DNA of 64,000 bases from Hyphomicrobiales bacterium (GTDB lineage Bacteria; Pseudomonadota; Alphaproteobacteria; Rhizobiales; Beijerinckiaceae), in assembly GCA_028290285.1 (NCBI GenBank), contig JAQGKD010000096.1:124001-188000 (forward strand). The letters run 5' to 3'. Below the pieces are notes generated by a model, which worked only from the letters and a program-made list of their open reading frames with translations, did no database searches and was not told the DNA's origin. Both the position numbers and the translations under genes were made by a program. This document shows, one piece after another, positions 42,699 to 52,800 of the stretch (the stretch's first letter is position 1; every line of letters begins with the position of its first letter).

Positions 42699-43451
42699 TC
42701 AGTGCGCCTTTGCCGCCACCCCGACAATGGGTCCCATCGGCCGCCACCCATCGGAACGGCCGAGTTCGGGCGCCAGCAGCGCTGAAATCGACCCGTCGAG
42801 ATAAAGCGCGTTCGGGCAGCCGAGCCGGTCGCGGAACAGCGTCGCGAAATCGTGGAACGTCACGGGCGTGTTCGAGATGACGAAGCGCGTCCGGCCATCG
42901 CGGCAGACGCCCACGCCGTTGCGGATCTTGCGTGAATCCGCCCCCGCCCGGAAGCGCGGATGCAGCCGCCCGTCGATCACCAGCATCGGCCCCGATTGCG
43001 TGGCGTAGGCAGGGCTCGCATGCAGTTGCAGGAATCTGGTCGTCTCCGTCACCGCCGCGCCCTGCGGGCCGATCCAGAACACGCCATTGGGCTTCATATG
43101 AAAATTGCCGAAACCGCCGCGCGTGTTGATGGCCTTCACCTGCCGTCCAGCCTCCACATAGAGTCCGGCCGGCTGCAGGTCGCGCTGGTACATGCCTGCA
43201 TTCATCGCGAAGACGAGACGTTCCCCCTTGGCGGCCAGCGCGCTCGACACCGCTGAGAAGGAGCCGAAGACGCGACCCTTCCCGTCTTCTAGAAACAGTC
43301 GCAGGCCGGGATCGCCCGTCTTGACGGTGCATACCGTGTAGGTCTTGTCCGCAAGATCCGTACAGGTCTTTTCGTCGGCGGCCCACGCCGGCAGGGCGGG
43401 ACAGAGCAGGGCTGCGAGCAGGCCGATTCGCGCGAGACGCAACAAGGTCAT
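42699..43451 (-). CDS. exported phosphodiester glycosidase family protein (NAGPA/DUF2233)
   Basis: 250 residues with a signal peptide (LARIGLLAALLCPALPAWAA). The mature domain has the NAGPA-type motifs FAMNAGMYQRDLQPAGLY, MKPNGVFWIGPQG, QSGPMLVIDGRLHP and ALYLDGSISALLAPEL. Relatives cleave phosphodiester-linked sugars in the envelope or matrix. Its start overlaps the HDAC-like stop as ATGA. Confidence 0.87.
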   Translation of the reverse strand: MTLLRLARIGLLAALLCPALPAWAADEKTCTDLADKTYTVCTVKTGDPGLRLFLEDGKGRVFGSFSAVSSALAAKGERLVFAMNAGMYQRDLQPAGLYVEAGRQVKAINTRGGFGNFHMKPNGVFWIGPQGAAVTETTRFLQLHASPAYATQSGPMLVIDGRLHPRFRAGADSRKIRNGVGVCRDGRTRFVISNTPVTFHDFATLFRDRLGCPNALYLDGSISALLAPELGRSDGWRPMGPIVGVAAKAH

Positions 43452-44380
43452 GCGCTGCCCATCAGCATCATCACATGCGCGGCGGCGGAGCGCGCCAAGG
43501 CTTCGAGGTCGTATCCACCTTCGAGCACGGACACGACGCGCCCGTTTGCGCAGCGTCCCGCGACCTCCATCAGCTTGCCGGTGGCCCAGCCGAAATCCGC
43601 TTCGACCAGATTGAGATTGGCGAGGGGATCGCGCCTGTGCGCGTCGAAACCGGCGGAAATGATCACGAGATCGGGCGAGAACGCCTCCATGGCCGGAAGG
43701 ATGCGCGTGCTCATGGCCTCGCGAAAGGCCACCCCGTCGTCGCCCGCGCGCAGGGGGGCGTTGACGATTGTTCCGTAGGCGCCGGTTTCGCTGAGTGCGC
43801 CTGTGCCGGGATAGAGCGGCATTTCATGCGTGGAGGCATAGAGCACGCTCTTGTCGGCCCAGAAGATGTCCTGTGTGCCGTTGCCGTGATGCACGTCGAA
43901 ATCCATGATCGCGACGCGCTCCGCGCCGTAGACCGCCTGGGCGTGGCGAGCCGCAATGGCGGCATTGTTGAAGAAGCAGAAGCCCATGGCTGTTGCATGT
44001 TCGGCATGATGGCCGGGTGGGCGCGTGACCACGAAGGCGTTTGTGACGCGGCCCGTCATCACCTCGTCGACGGCGTGGCAAGCGCCCCCGACCGAGCGCA
44101 ACGCGGCCTGAAATGTGCCCGGAGACATGGACGTATCGCCGTCGAGGCGCGTAATGCCCTGATGCGGGGACGCTTCCTCGATGGCCCGATAATACGTCTC
44201 CGGGTGCGCGCGCAGGATCGCTTCGCGCGTTCCAATCGGGGCTGACTCGCGCAGGAGCGTTTGAAAACGTTCATGTTCCAGAATGCGCTCCACCACCCGC
44301 ACGCGATCGGCCCGTTCGGGATGGCCCGGTCCGTTGTCATGGGCCAGGCAATCCGGGTGGGTGAGAACGAGGGTATTCAC
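43448..44380 (-). CDS. histone deacetylase superfamily amidohydrolase
   Basis: 310 residues from the GTG at 44380. Zinc-dependent deacetylase fold: RPPGHHAEHATAMGFCFFNN supplies the His pair and IMDFDVHHGNGTQD the Asp/His zinc ligands. In bacteria such proteins deacetylate polyamines, acetoin-related compounds or unknown substrates. Translationally coupled to the phosphodiester glycosidase gene. In many alphaproteobacteria this family sits beside xseB; here xseB is 20 kb away. Confidence 0.9.
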   Translation of the reverse strand: MNTLVLTHPDCLAHDNGPGHPERADRVRVVERILEHERFQTLLRESAPIGTREAILRAHPETYYRAIEEASPHQGITRLDGDTSMSPGTFQAALRSVGGACHAVDEVMTGRVTNAFVVTRPPGHHAEHATAMGFCFFNNAAIAARHAQAVYGAERVAIMDFDVHHGNGTQDIFWADKSVLYASTHEMPLYPGTGALSETGAYGTIVNAPLRAGDDGVAFREAMSTRILPAMEAFSPDLVIISAGFDAHRRDPLANLNLVEADFGWATGKLMEVAGRCANGRVVSVLEGGYDLEALARSAAAHVMMLMGSA

Positions 44381-44612
44381 AGGGGCCTGTCTCCGATCTT
44401 CGGGGCGATAGTGTCGCCTTGCATTCAGATTCTGTCCAACGGATCCGTGGACGTTTCCCTCAGCAAACAGTTCAGGCCTCCGCGGCGCATTGCGCTGTGT
44501 CACTTTCGCGTCACGTTGGGGGAATTCGTACCGCAGCGAACAGCGTGGTTAAGTTTGTGATAACAACTGCCGACATAGTGCTGGATGAGCTTGTCGACGG
44601 GGACCGATTTCA

Positions 44613-45218
44613 ATGAAGATCAAATCTTGGGCTAGCCTGGCCGCTGCGTCGGTCCTGCTGGCAGGCTGTAATTTCAAGGGCGTGCCGGATCCCTCGCTCT
44701 CGGGCCGCGACACCGATTACATGGCGATGGTCCCCGCCTTCGACATGGACCTCAATTACCAGCGCTACGAAATCGACGATCCGACCGGCGAGACGCCCGG
44801 CACGATCATCGTCGATACCAAGCAGAAATTTCTCTACTTCGTTTTGCCCAACAAGCGCGCCATTCGCTACGGCGTCGCCACGGGCTCGGAGGCCTTCGGC
44901 TGGACCGGCACGGCGACCGTCGCGCGCAAGGCTGAGTGGCCGAGCTGGATGCCGCCAGCGGAGATGCTGGTGCGCTGGCCCCACCTGAAGCCGGTGGTCG
45001 CCGCCGGCGGGTTGAAGGGCGGCCCCGACAACCCCCTCGGCGCGCGGGCTCTCTACCTCTACGATCACGGCCGCGACACGCTCTATCGCATCCACGGCAC
45101 CAACGAGCCGGAGACCATCGGTCACAGCGCGTCTTCGGGTTGCATCCGCATGCGCAACATCGATGCGATCGACCTGTTCAATCGCGTTCCGGTCGGCACC
45201 AAGGTCGTGGTGAAATAG
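44613..45218 (+). CDS. L,D-transpeptidase lipoprotein
   Basis: 201 residues. Lipobox LLAGC (Cys20) after a short signal. A YkuD domain follows with TIIVDTKQKFLYFVLPNKRA and the catalytic HGTNEPETIGHSASSGCIRM (nucleophilic Cys near residue 175). Such enzymes form 3-3 peptidoglycan crosslinks or attach lipoproteins. Its stop abuts that of the converging metallophosphoesterase. Confidence 0.94.
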   Translation: MKIKSWASLAAASVLLAGCNFKGVPDPSLSGRDTDYMAMVPAFDMDLNYQRYEIDDPTGETPGTIIVDTKQKFLYFVLPNKRAIRYGVATGSEAFGWTGTATVARKAEWPSWMPPAEMLVRWPHLKPVVAAGGLKGGPDNPLGARALYLYDHGRDTLYRIHGTNEPETIGHSASSGCIRMRNIDAIDLFNRVPVGTKVVVK

Positions 45219-46148
45219 TCAGCTCGCGATCGCGACACCCGGCGCCCGCGCAGGGCCGCCGAGCGTGATTTGCACGATTTCCGGTGGGCGCATGAAGCGT
45301 ACCGGAAACAGCGACGTGCCGAGCCCACCCGAGATGATCAGGTGGCGCTCGTTCTCGACGACATGCCCATAGACGAACCGCGACTGACGCCGCGCGAGGG
45401 GCGAGCCGACGATCGGCAGGTTCACCTGTCCGCCATGCGTATGGCCGCTGAGCGTCAGGCTGATGCGTTGCGGCACGCGGGGAAAAATATAGGGCTCATG
45501 GGCGAGCAGGATCGCGGGCGCGTCGTCCGTCACCTGCCGCAAAGTGCCAGGCAGATCGTCGGCCCCGTGGAAATCGTGGCGGCCGACGCGGTGCGCGAGT
45601 TGGTCGGCCAGCCCGAGCAGCCAGAAAGTCTGCCCGTCCTTGCTGACGCGCACGGCCTGATTGTCGAGCACGTTCACATGTGCGGCCCGGAGCGCAGCCC
45701 GCACGCTGTCGCCATGGTCACCGCGCAGATTGGGCAGGGCGCCGTGCCAGACGTCGTGATTGCCGAGAATACCGTAGAGGCCGAGCGGCGCGCGCAACGT
45801 GGCCAGTGCCTCGCCCCATTGATCGGGCATGACGGGACCGGTTACGAAATTGTGCCCGCCATTATAGTCGCCGAGCAGCACGATGAGGTCGGGCTTCAGG
45901 CTGTTGGTGACAGAGCAGATGTGGCGGACATGGTCGGCGGTCATCCACGGCTCGCAGGCGTGAATGTCGGCAAGGACCGCGATCTTCAGCGGCAGGTTGG
46001 CGGGCCAGCCGGGCGGCGTCAGCGCGTAGGACGTGACATCGAGCATCATGACGGGCTCTACGCCGACGGCATAGGCACTCAATCCGCTTGTAACCAGGGG
46101 CAGCCCGGCCGCACCCAGAAGGAACGACCGGCGATTCAGGAGCATCAT
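45219..46148 (-). CDS. Tat-exported metallophosphoesterase
   Basis: 309 residues. A twin-arginine signal (LNRRSFLLGAAGLPLVTSG) precedes a calcineurin-like fold with DIHACEPW, GDYNGGHNF, GNHDVWHG and LSGHTHGGQVNLP supplying the two-metal site. Related periplasmic enzymes act on UDP-sugars or phospholipids; the substrate here is unknown. It converges on the L,D-transpeptidase gene. Confidence 0.9.
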   Translation of the reverse strand: MMLLNRRSFLLGAAGLPLVTSGLSAYAVGVEPVMMLDVTSYALTPPGWPANLPLKIAVLADIHACEPWMTADHVRHICSVTNSLKPDLIVLLGDYNGGHNFVTGPVMPDQWGEALATLRAPLGLYGILGNHDVWHGALPNLRGDHGDSVRAALRAAHVNVLDNQAVRVSKDGQTFWLLGLADQLAHRVGRHDFHGADDLPGTLRQVTDDAPAILLAHEPYIFPRVPQRISLTLSGHTHGGQVNLPIVGSPLARRQSRFVYGHVVENERHLIISGGLGTSLFPVRFMRPPEIVQITLGGPARAPGVAIAS

Positions 46149-46210
46149 GTCTCTTCGCTCTGGAAGGACACATGCCCGAAGGACGACGCCCGCCGGACAT
46201 GTGCAAGGAT

Positions 46211-46411
46211 TTACGCAGCCAGATCGTGGCCGCGCAATATGGCAGGAATATCCTCGATCGACTGCGGCTTATTCTCCACCGTCGGCATCTCGCGGATCTC
46301 CAGGGCAGCCCTGATCGCCGAAATGCCGATTTCGCGGTAGAGGCGGGCCTGAAGCGCGCGGGCGTCTTCCACTTGCGGGGGCAGCGGGCGTTTGATTTCG
46401 TATTCGGACAT
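46211..46411 (-). CDS. small conserved hypothetical protein
   Basis: 66 residues, hydrophilic and helical, with LQARLYREIGISAIRAALEI as the central segment. No signal or membrane helix. It lies 62 bp upstream of the metallophosphoesterase gene on the same strand. The codon pattern is consistent with coding. Function unknown. Confidence 0.6.
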   Translation of the reverse strand: MSEYEIKRPLPPQVEDARALQARLYREIGISAIRAALEIREMPTVENKPQSIEDIPAILRGHDLAA

Positions 46412-46721
46412 GGCGGTCTCGTTGCGGAAGGTGCGAGGGCAATGGAGATCAATTTCGAACGCCGCGGTTAAAGCGCGCTTAATTCGAGCCGACGCTTTTC
46501 AACAGCGCCGACGGGTGTGTCGTTTAGGTTTTTGGACTTCATGAAGCGGGGCAGGGGCTTGCTCCACCGTGACGGCCGCGGCACCCAACGCGCGTAATTT
46601 AGGTCTGTACCAAAATGGGGCGCTTTGTTGCGTGAGCTTCCACGAAGGCGCTTGGCGTGTGTAGGTTTCAGCCATGAAGACCCTCATCTCTGGCGCCACC
46701 GGCGGCCCCTAGGTCGGCTCC
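46412..46721. other. 310-bp intergenic region, no confident gene
   Basis: More AT-rich than its surroundings. It holds a 24-codon minus-strand frame at 46468-46542 and, at its right end, a 13-codon plus-strand remnant of a Rossmann-type protein (46674-46712). A 66-codon minus-strand frame at 46499-46699 shows no conserved features. Promoters for the left-hand minus-strand genes should be in it, but no clear elements were recognised. Confidence 0.5.
46674..46712 (+). pseudogene. remnant of an NAD(P)-binding epimerase/SDR gene
   Basis: ATG followed by MKTLISGATGGP, then TAG, with VGS continuing in the same frame. MKTLxxGATGxxxVGS is the classic N-terminal Rossmann motif of NAD-dependent epimerases. 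A stop interrupts it after 12 residues, and the extensin-like gene on the other strand ends 10 bp later, so the rest of the gene is gone. Confidence 0.4.
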
Positions 46722-47531
46722 TCATTTCAGCGTCCACTGGCAGAACGGCTTCGGATTGCGCCGCTCGCGCATGTCGAGATGCACGTGGTCTTCGTGATAG
46801 CCGTCGGAGCCCGGGCCGAGGATGGTGCGAAAGCGATTGCAGACGCTGCCCTTCATGTCCTCCATGAACGGGTGCGCCGCCTCGCTTTTGGCGATGGACA
46901 ATTGTCGTCCGTCGGACAATGTCACGCCGCGTAGATCGAAGGCATTGCCGAGGCCGTGCTCGCTCATCATCGCGCCCACGACCCGGTTGCGGCCACGGCA
47001 GCTATAGGCGTCGGCATCTTGAATCTTCGCCAGCTTGGCGCCGTTCTTCTGGGCGATGGGGGCGAGATCGTCGCGCACCCAAGTCGCCAGCGTATCTGCC
47101 ATCTCGCAGCGCATGAGGGCCGCGGGTTCGAGCGGAACACGGGTGCCGTCCACGAGGATGATCGCCGAGAGTTTGACGGGGGTTTCGATCCCGCAGCCGC
47201 CTTCTCCGATCACCTGCGGCACGGAGACCGCCTCGAAACGTCCGCTCGCCAGCACCCCGGCGCAGAAGGATATCGCCTGGGCGCTCACGGACGGCCGTGG
47301 AGGCGCAACTTCTGCGGGCGGAGGCAGTGACGCCATCTGTTCGAGATCGGGCGGCCGGGGCGCGGGTACCGGCACTTCGGCGACATCAGGCGCCGCAGGT
47401 GGGATTGGGTCCAGCTCGGCGGGCCGCGACGGGGGAACCGGCCCCACGCCGGGCCAGGTCCGCGCCGACGCTTCCGGTGCGATGAATGTCGCGACCAGCA
47501 TGAGAAGGGCAAGCGTGCAGCGTGAAACCAT
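46722..47531 (-). CDS. extensin-like C-terminal domain protein
   Basis: 269 residues. Signal peptide in the first 23 residues, then a Pro-rich linker (about 25-80), then the conserved extensin-like domain with VGAMMSEHGLGNAFDLRG near residue 188 and GYHEDHVHLDMRERR near the C-terminus, whose His/Asp residues resemble those of zinc peptidases. Cys residues at both ends of the domain may form disulfides. Probably a cell-wall associated periplasmic protein. Confidence 0.87.
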   Translation of the reverse strand: MVSRCTLALLMLVATFIAPEASARTWPGVGPVPPSRPAELDPIPPAAPDVAEVPVPAPRPPDLEQMASLPPPAEVAPPRPSVSAQAISFCAGVLASGRFEAVSVPQVIGEGGCGIETPVKLSAIILVDGTRVPLEPAALMRCEMADTLATWVRDDLAPIAQKNGAKLAKIQDADAYSCRGRNRVVGAMMSEHGLGNAFDLRGVTLSDGRQLSIAKSEAAHPFMEDMKGSVCNRFRTILGPGSDGYHEDHVHLDMRERRNPKPFCQWTLK

Positions 47532-47587
47532 GACCTCGACCGGCAGGAGCGTTCCTAGGGCAACGTCTTGGGTCGAGTCTGGTTCGA

Positions 47588-48067
47588 TTATTCTGCGACC
47601 GGTTTGCGGATGCGGCGCGGCGCGGCGGATGCGCTCTGCTCGCGCACGAGATCGCGGGTCGCCACCAGCAGTTGTTCCAGCGCTGTAAGCTGTTCCGCGG
47701 GCAGGCGGCCCAGTGTCTCATTGACGAAACGGCGTTGCACGGCGATGCCATCCTCGGCGATGCGGCGTCCCGCGTCCGTCAGGTAGATCGCATGGGAGCG
47801 CCGGTCGCCGGGAATCGAGCGGCGCTCGACGAAGCCCGCCGCTGCCAGCCGGTCGATGAGCCCGGAAATGTTGCCCTTGGTCACATAGAGGCGCTCGGCA
47901 AGTTCCTGCTGGCTGACGCCCTCCCGCTCGGTCAGCGTCGTGAGCACGTCGCATTGGGGCACCGACAGGCCGAGGCTGCGGACCCGCTCGGATATGGCCG
48001 TGTTGATTCGCGTCTGCAATCGCAACAGTCGGAACCAGACGCGTGCGGCATCAGCCTCTTTGTTCAT
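47588..48067 (-). CDS. MarR-family transcriptional regulator
   Basis: 159 residues. Dimerisation helices at the ends flank a winged helix (VLTTLTEREGVSQQELAERL, YVTKGNISGLIDRLAAAGFV, RRSIPGDRRSHAIYLTDAG). The start at 48067 begins family similarity; the frame is open well upstream but noncoding. It is divergent from the DUF1499 gene with about 100 bp between, a likely target. The ligand is unknown. Confidence 0.92.
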   Translation of the reverse strand: MNKEADAARVWFRLLRLQTRINTAISERVRSLGLSVPQCDVLTTLTEREGVSQQELAERLYVTKGNISGLIDRLAAAGFVERRSIPGDRRSHAIYLTDAGRRIAEDGIAVQRRFVNETLGRLPAEQLTALEQLLVATRDLVREQSASAAPRRIRKPVAE

Positions 48068-48169
48068 TCGTGTCCTCGTACTCGCCTGATCGAAACTAGA
48101 GGCGCGTGAGCGCGCCAGCAAGTCGTTGGACGCTGGCGCGGGGCGCGCTGGGGCTGTATCACGACAGAC

Positions 48170-48946
48170 ATGCGACGTCTTATCATCGAAGAGCCATATT
48201 CCGCCGCGGCGACCTGGAGCCGCCGCCTCGCCATCTTCGCGCTGGCGGTCGCCGCCATCGGCGTGACCCTTGCTCGCGTCCATGCGATCGACGCGCCGGC
48301 GGGTCTCGCGGTCTTCGCCGCCGCGATGCTGGTGGCCTGCGTCGCTGTCCTGCTCGCCATCACGGCCCTCGTCGTCATCTGGCGCACGGGGCGGCGCGGC
48401 ACGGGTGTCGCACTGGCCACGATGTTTCTCGCGGCGCTTCTGCTTGGGTTCCCCGCCTATCTCGCCGCACAAGCCGTGCGACTGCCGTTGTTGAACGATG
48501 TCTCGACGGACCTCATCGACCCGCCCGACTTTTCGCGCTCGTCGGTCGCTCTGGCGGCGCGTAATGGTCACGCCAGCGGCGAATTGCCGACCGAGTGGCG
48601 CGAGGCGCAGCGCCGCGCCTATCCCGACCTCCAGCCCATCGTGCTCGATCTCGAGATACAGGATGCCTGGGGATTGGTGCTGAATGCGGTCGGCGCCATG
48701 CGCTGGAAGATCGTCGACAGGGCGGCCCCCGGCGGCCGGCTCGGACTCGGCCGCATCGATGCTGTGGACGTTTCCATGATCCTCGGCTTTCCCGACGACA
48801 TCGCCATTCGCCTGCGCCCGCTGGCGGGACAGACGCGCATCGACATCCGCTCGGCTTCCCGCTACGGCCGCCACGATTTCGGCGTCAATGCGCGCCGCGT
48901 GCGGAAATTCTCCGACGAATTGCAGGCCCAGCTCGACGCCCGGTGA
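48170..48946 (+). CDS. DUF1499 membrane protein
   Basis: 258 residues. Two or three hydrophobic helices in the first 115 residues (LAIFALAVAAIGVTLARV, VFAAAMLVACVAVLLAITAL, GVALATMFLAALLLGFPAYL), then a soluble DUF1499 domain with WKIVDRA, IDAVDVSMILGFPDDIAIRL and DIRSASRYGRHDFGVNARRV. Function unknown. Divergent from a MarR regulator. Confidence 0.85.
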   Translation: MRRLIIEEPYSAAATWSRRLAIFALAVAAIGVTLARVHAIDAPAGLAVFAAAMLVACVAVLLAITALVVIWRTGRRGTGVALATMFLAALLLGFPAYLAAQAVRLPLLNDVSTDLIDPPDFSRSSVALAARNGHASGELPTEWREAQRRAYPDLQPIVLDLEIQDAWGLVLNAVGAMRWKIVDRAAPGGRLGLGRIDAVDVSMILGFPDDIAIRLRPLAGQTRIDIRSASRYGRHDFGVNARRVRKFSDELQAQLDAR

Positions 48947-48955
48947 GAGCGGCGC

Positions 48956-49864
48956 TCAGAGCGTGTAATGCGCGTCCAGCGTCGCCGCCCCGCGATCGGA
49001 GTTGACGAGCCCGCGCGCCACCATGTCTTCGAGGTGCGCAAGCACCGACAGCGCGGCGGCGCCCTGCAGGCGCGGGTCGAGCGATTCGTAGATGGCCGCC
49101 ACGATCTGCGGAATCTGCGTGTCGCCCGCCGCCAGCCGACCCAGGATCGAGGTCTCGCGCTGGCGGCGATGCACGGCGAGCCCGCGCACGAACCGCTGCG
49201 GATCGCTCAAAGGGCCGCCGTGGCCTGGCCAGTAGACGACGTCGTCGCGCGCGCGCAGCTTGTCGAGCGAGGCCATGTAGTCGCTCATCTTGCCGTCGGG
49301 CGGGGCGACGATGGTCGTCGACCAGGCCATCACATGGTCGCCTGAGAAGAGCCCGTTCTCCTGCGCCAGAGCGAAGGCGAGATGGTTCGAGGCATGGCCC
49401 GGCGTCTCGATGGCCTCCAGCGTGAACCCATCGCCGGTGAAGACATCTCCTTCGCGCATCACGAGACTGGGGCGATGGTCGAGATCGTGGGACGCATCCA
49501 GCCGTCCGGAGGGCGGATCGAGGTTGGGGATATGCGTGGCGCATCCGATGATCGGTGCGCCGGTCGCTTCCCGTAGCAGGCGTGCGGCCGGGGAATGATC
49601 GCGATGCGTATGCGTGACGAGAATGGCCTCGACCGTCTCGCCCGCGAGCGCCGCGACCAGGGCGGCGACATGCGCCTCGTCGTCCGGGCCCGGATCGATC
49701 ACGGCGACGCGCCCGTGGCCGACGATATAGCTGCACGTGCCGGTGAAGGTGAAGGGCCCCCTGTTGGGGGCGATCACCCGGCGCACCAGCGGCGACAATG
49801 TGGTGACCTCACCGGCGGGGCCTGCGGGCGAACGGTCGAAGGGGATCTCGTCGGGCGTGCTCAT
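48956..49864 (-). CDS. metallo-beta-lactamase fold hydrolase
   Basis: 302 residues. The zinc motif ILVTHTHRDHSPAARLL (HxHxDH) is near residue 84, with ETPGHASNHLAFAL, SGDHVMAWSTTIV and YWPGHGGPLSD supplying further ligands. A C-terminal winged-helix-like part (ALSVLAHLEDMVARGLV) follows, as in LACTB2-like proteins. Substrate unknown; relatives include ribonucleases and glyoxalase-like enzymes. Confidence 0.92.
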   Translation of the reverse strand: MSTPDEIPFDRSPAGPAGEVTTLSPLVRRVIAPNRGPFTFTGTCSYIVGHGRVAVIDPGPDDEAHVAALVAALAGETVEAILVTHTHRDHSPAARLLREATGAPIIGCATHIPNLDPPSGRLDASHDLDHRPSLVMREGDVFTGDGFTLEAIETPGHASNHLAFALAQENGLFSGDHVMAWSTTIVAPPDGKMSDYMASLDKLRARDDVVYWPGHGGPLSDPQRFVRGLAVHRRQRETSILGRLAAGDTQIPQIVAAIYESLDPRLQGAAALSVLAHLEDMVARGLVNSDRGAATLDAHYTL

Positions 49865-49890
49865 GGTACCTTGTATAAGGCGAGCCGGGC

Positions 49891-52800
49891 CTAATGAAAA
49901 TTGCGCCCCCTCGGCATCACGCGCCGCGTCTCTTCCTCGGCCAGCAGCGAGGGCTCGGCTAAAGGCGCGTCGGCATGGGCCAGCCGCCGCATGATGTCGG
50001 GAACGGGCTTCTTCTCGCGCACCTGCGGCCGCTTCACCTCGTCCGCCCGCGCCAGCCCCGAAACATCGCCGCCCTGCAGGGAGAGCAAGCCCAGCATGGG
50101 CGTCAGATCCTCGAACTCTTCGGCCACCACGTGGATGACGTCGGCCTCGTTCTGAAGGCGGCCCGTGATCGCCACGAACCGCGCGCCGATGACGATGGCG
50201 CGCTGCGTCTCGAAAACCTTCGGCCAGACGATGGCATTGGCGACGCCGGTCTCGTCCTCGATCGTCATGAACAGCACGCCCTTCGCCGACCCCGGCCTCT
50301 GCCGCACGAGAACGAGCCCCGCGACGGTGACGCGCGGCAGCTTCCACGAGGGCGAGCGCACCTGCAGACGAGGTGTCGGTACGCGGGCGAGATCGGCGCT
50401 GCGCAGGATGCGGCGGGAGTCGAGACGCTCGCGCAGGAAGGAGACCGGATGTGCCTTCAGCGAAAGCGAAAGGTGGCGGTAATCCTCCACGACATGTTCG
50501 CCCGGCGGCATCGGCGGCAGGCGTGCTTCTGGCTCCTGCTCGCTGTCGCAGGCCGCGCGAAACAGCGGCAGGTCGTCCTTGTCGCCGGAGCGATTGAGCC
50601 CGCGCACGGCCCACAGCGCATCGCGCCGGTCGAGGCCGAGCGAGCGGAAGGCATCGGCCTCCGCGAGCGATTCCAGCACGGAGGGTGAGAGGCCCGTGCG
50701 CAGCCAGAGATCACGCACGGAATCGTAGCCACGCGCGCGCCGCCCCACGAGCAGTTGCATGTCGCTCTCGCGCACGCCCTTGATCTGGCGAAAGCCGATG
50801 CGCACCGCATGGGTCGCGTGAATATGCGAGCGCTGGCTCTCGTGCCGTACTTGCAAGGCGCGGTCGCGCATCGCGCCGCGTTCCAGGGAATTGTCCCAGG
50901 TGGAATGATTCACATCCACCTCGCGCGCCTCCACGCCATGCTCGCGCGCATCGCGCAGGATCTGCGCCGGTGCGTAGAAACCCATCGGCTGTGAGTTCAA
51001 AAGCGCGCAGGCGAAGACATCCGGGTAGCGGCATTTCATCCAGGCCGAGGCATAGACGAGCAGCGCGAAGGAGGCCGCGTGACTTTCGGGAAAGCCGTAG
51101 GTTCCAAAACCCTCGATCTGCCGGAAACAGGCTTCCGCGAAGACGGGATCGTAGCCGCGCGCCGTCATGCCATCGACCATCTTGCGATGGAAAGTGCTGA
51201 TGGTGCCGACCTTCTTGAACGTCGCCATGGCGCGCCGGAGCCTGTCGGCTTCAGACGGCGTGAAGCCCGCGCCCACGATGGCGATCCTCATCGCCTGTTC
51301 CTGAAACAGCGGCACGCCGAGCGTCTTGCCTAGCACGGCTTCGAGTTCCGCCGATGGATAGGTGACCTTTTCCAATCCCTGCCGCCGCCGCAGATAGGGG
51401 TGCACCATGTCGCCCTGGATGGGGCCGGGACGCACGATGGCGACCTCGATGACGAGATCGTAGAACTTTGCAGGCTTCAGACGCGGCAGCATCGACATTT
51501 GCGCGCGGCTCTCGATCTGGAACACGCCGATCGTATCGGCTCGCGAGATCATCTCGTAGACGCATCGCTCTTCCGAGGGCAAAGTCGCCAGCGTCAGGTC
51601 GCGTCCGTAATGCGCGCGCAAGAGATCGAAACCCTTGCGAAGGCAACTCAACATGCCCAGTGCGAGAACGTCGATCTTCAGAATGCCGAGCGAGTCGAGA
51701 TCGTCCTTGTCCCATTCGATGGTCGTGCGATCCACCATGGCCGCATTGGCGACGGGCACCACCTCGTCGAGACGCGCGCGCGTGATGACGAAGCCGCCGG
51801 TGTGCTGCGAGAGGTGACGCGGGAAGCCCGTCAGCTCGTCGGCGATGGCGACCGTCTGTGCAAGACGCGGTTCGCTGGGGTCGAAGCCGATGCGGCGGAT
51901 CTCGGCATCGTCCACCGCGCCCGACCACCAGCCCCAGACCGTGCTTGAAAGAGCAGCCACGCTATCCTCCGAAAAGCCGAAGGCCTTGCCGACATCGCGA
52001 ATGGCGGAACGCGCGCGATAGGAGATGACGGTGGCGGTGAGTCCCGCGCGCAAACGCCCGTAGCGCGCATAGATATATTGCATCACCTCCTCGCGCCGCT
52101 CATGCTCGAAATCGACGTCGATATCGGGCGGCTCCTTGCGCTCGGGCGAGATGAAGCGCTCGAACAGCAGATCGTGCTTGGTCGGGTCGACCTCGGTAAT
52201 GCCAAGGCAAAAACACACGGCGGAATTGGCCGCCGAGCCGCGCCCCTGGCAGAGAATGCCGCGCTGCCGCGCAAAGCGCACGATGTCATGCACGGTCAGG
52301 AAATAGGCGGCATATTTCATCTCCGCCACGAGTTGCAATTCATGCCTGATAATGGCGCTGATCTTCTCGGGCACGCCCTCGGGATAGCGCATCGCCGCGC
52401 CCTGCCAGGTGAAGGCGATCAGCGCCTCCTGCTCGCTGGCAAAGCCCTCGCGCAATTCATCCGGGTATTCATAGGCGAGCTGATCGAGCGAGAAAGAAAT
52501 GCCCTTCAGGAAGGCCTGCGTCTCGCCGATGGCCTCGGGCGCCTCACGAAAAAGCCGGGCCATTTCGCGCGGGCTCTTCAGGTGCCGCTCCGCGTTGGCG
52601 GCGAGACGCGTGCCTGCGCTGTCGATGGTCACGCCCTCGCGCACGCAGGTCAGCACATCGGCGAGCGGACGCCTCGCGGCCGTGTGCATATGCACATCGT
52701 TGGTCGCAAGCAGCGGCAGGCGATGTACCTGCGCCAGCGCGTGCCGCTCCATCAGGCTGCGCCGCATCTGGCGGCCATAGCTCATGCAGGCGGCGATCCA

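Noticed and set aside
46499-46699. 66-codon minus-strand frame
   Set aside because: No ribosome-binding site or conserved pattern, and it overlaps a smaller candidate frame and an epimerase remnant.
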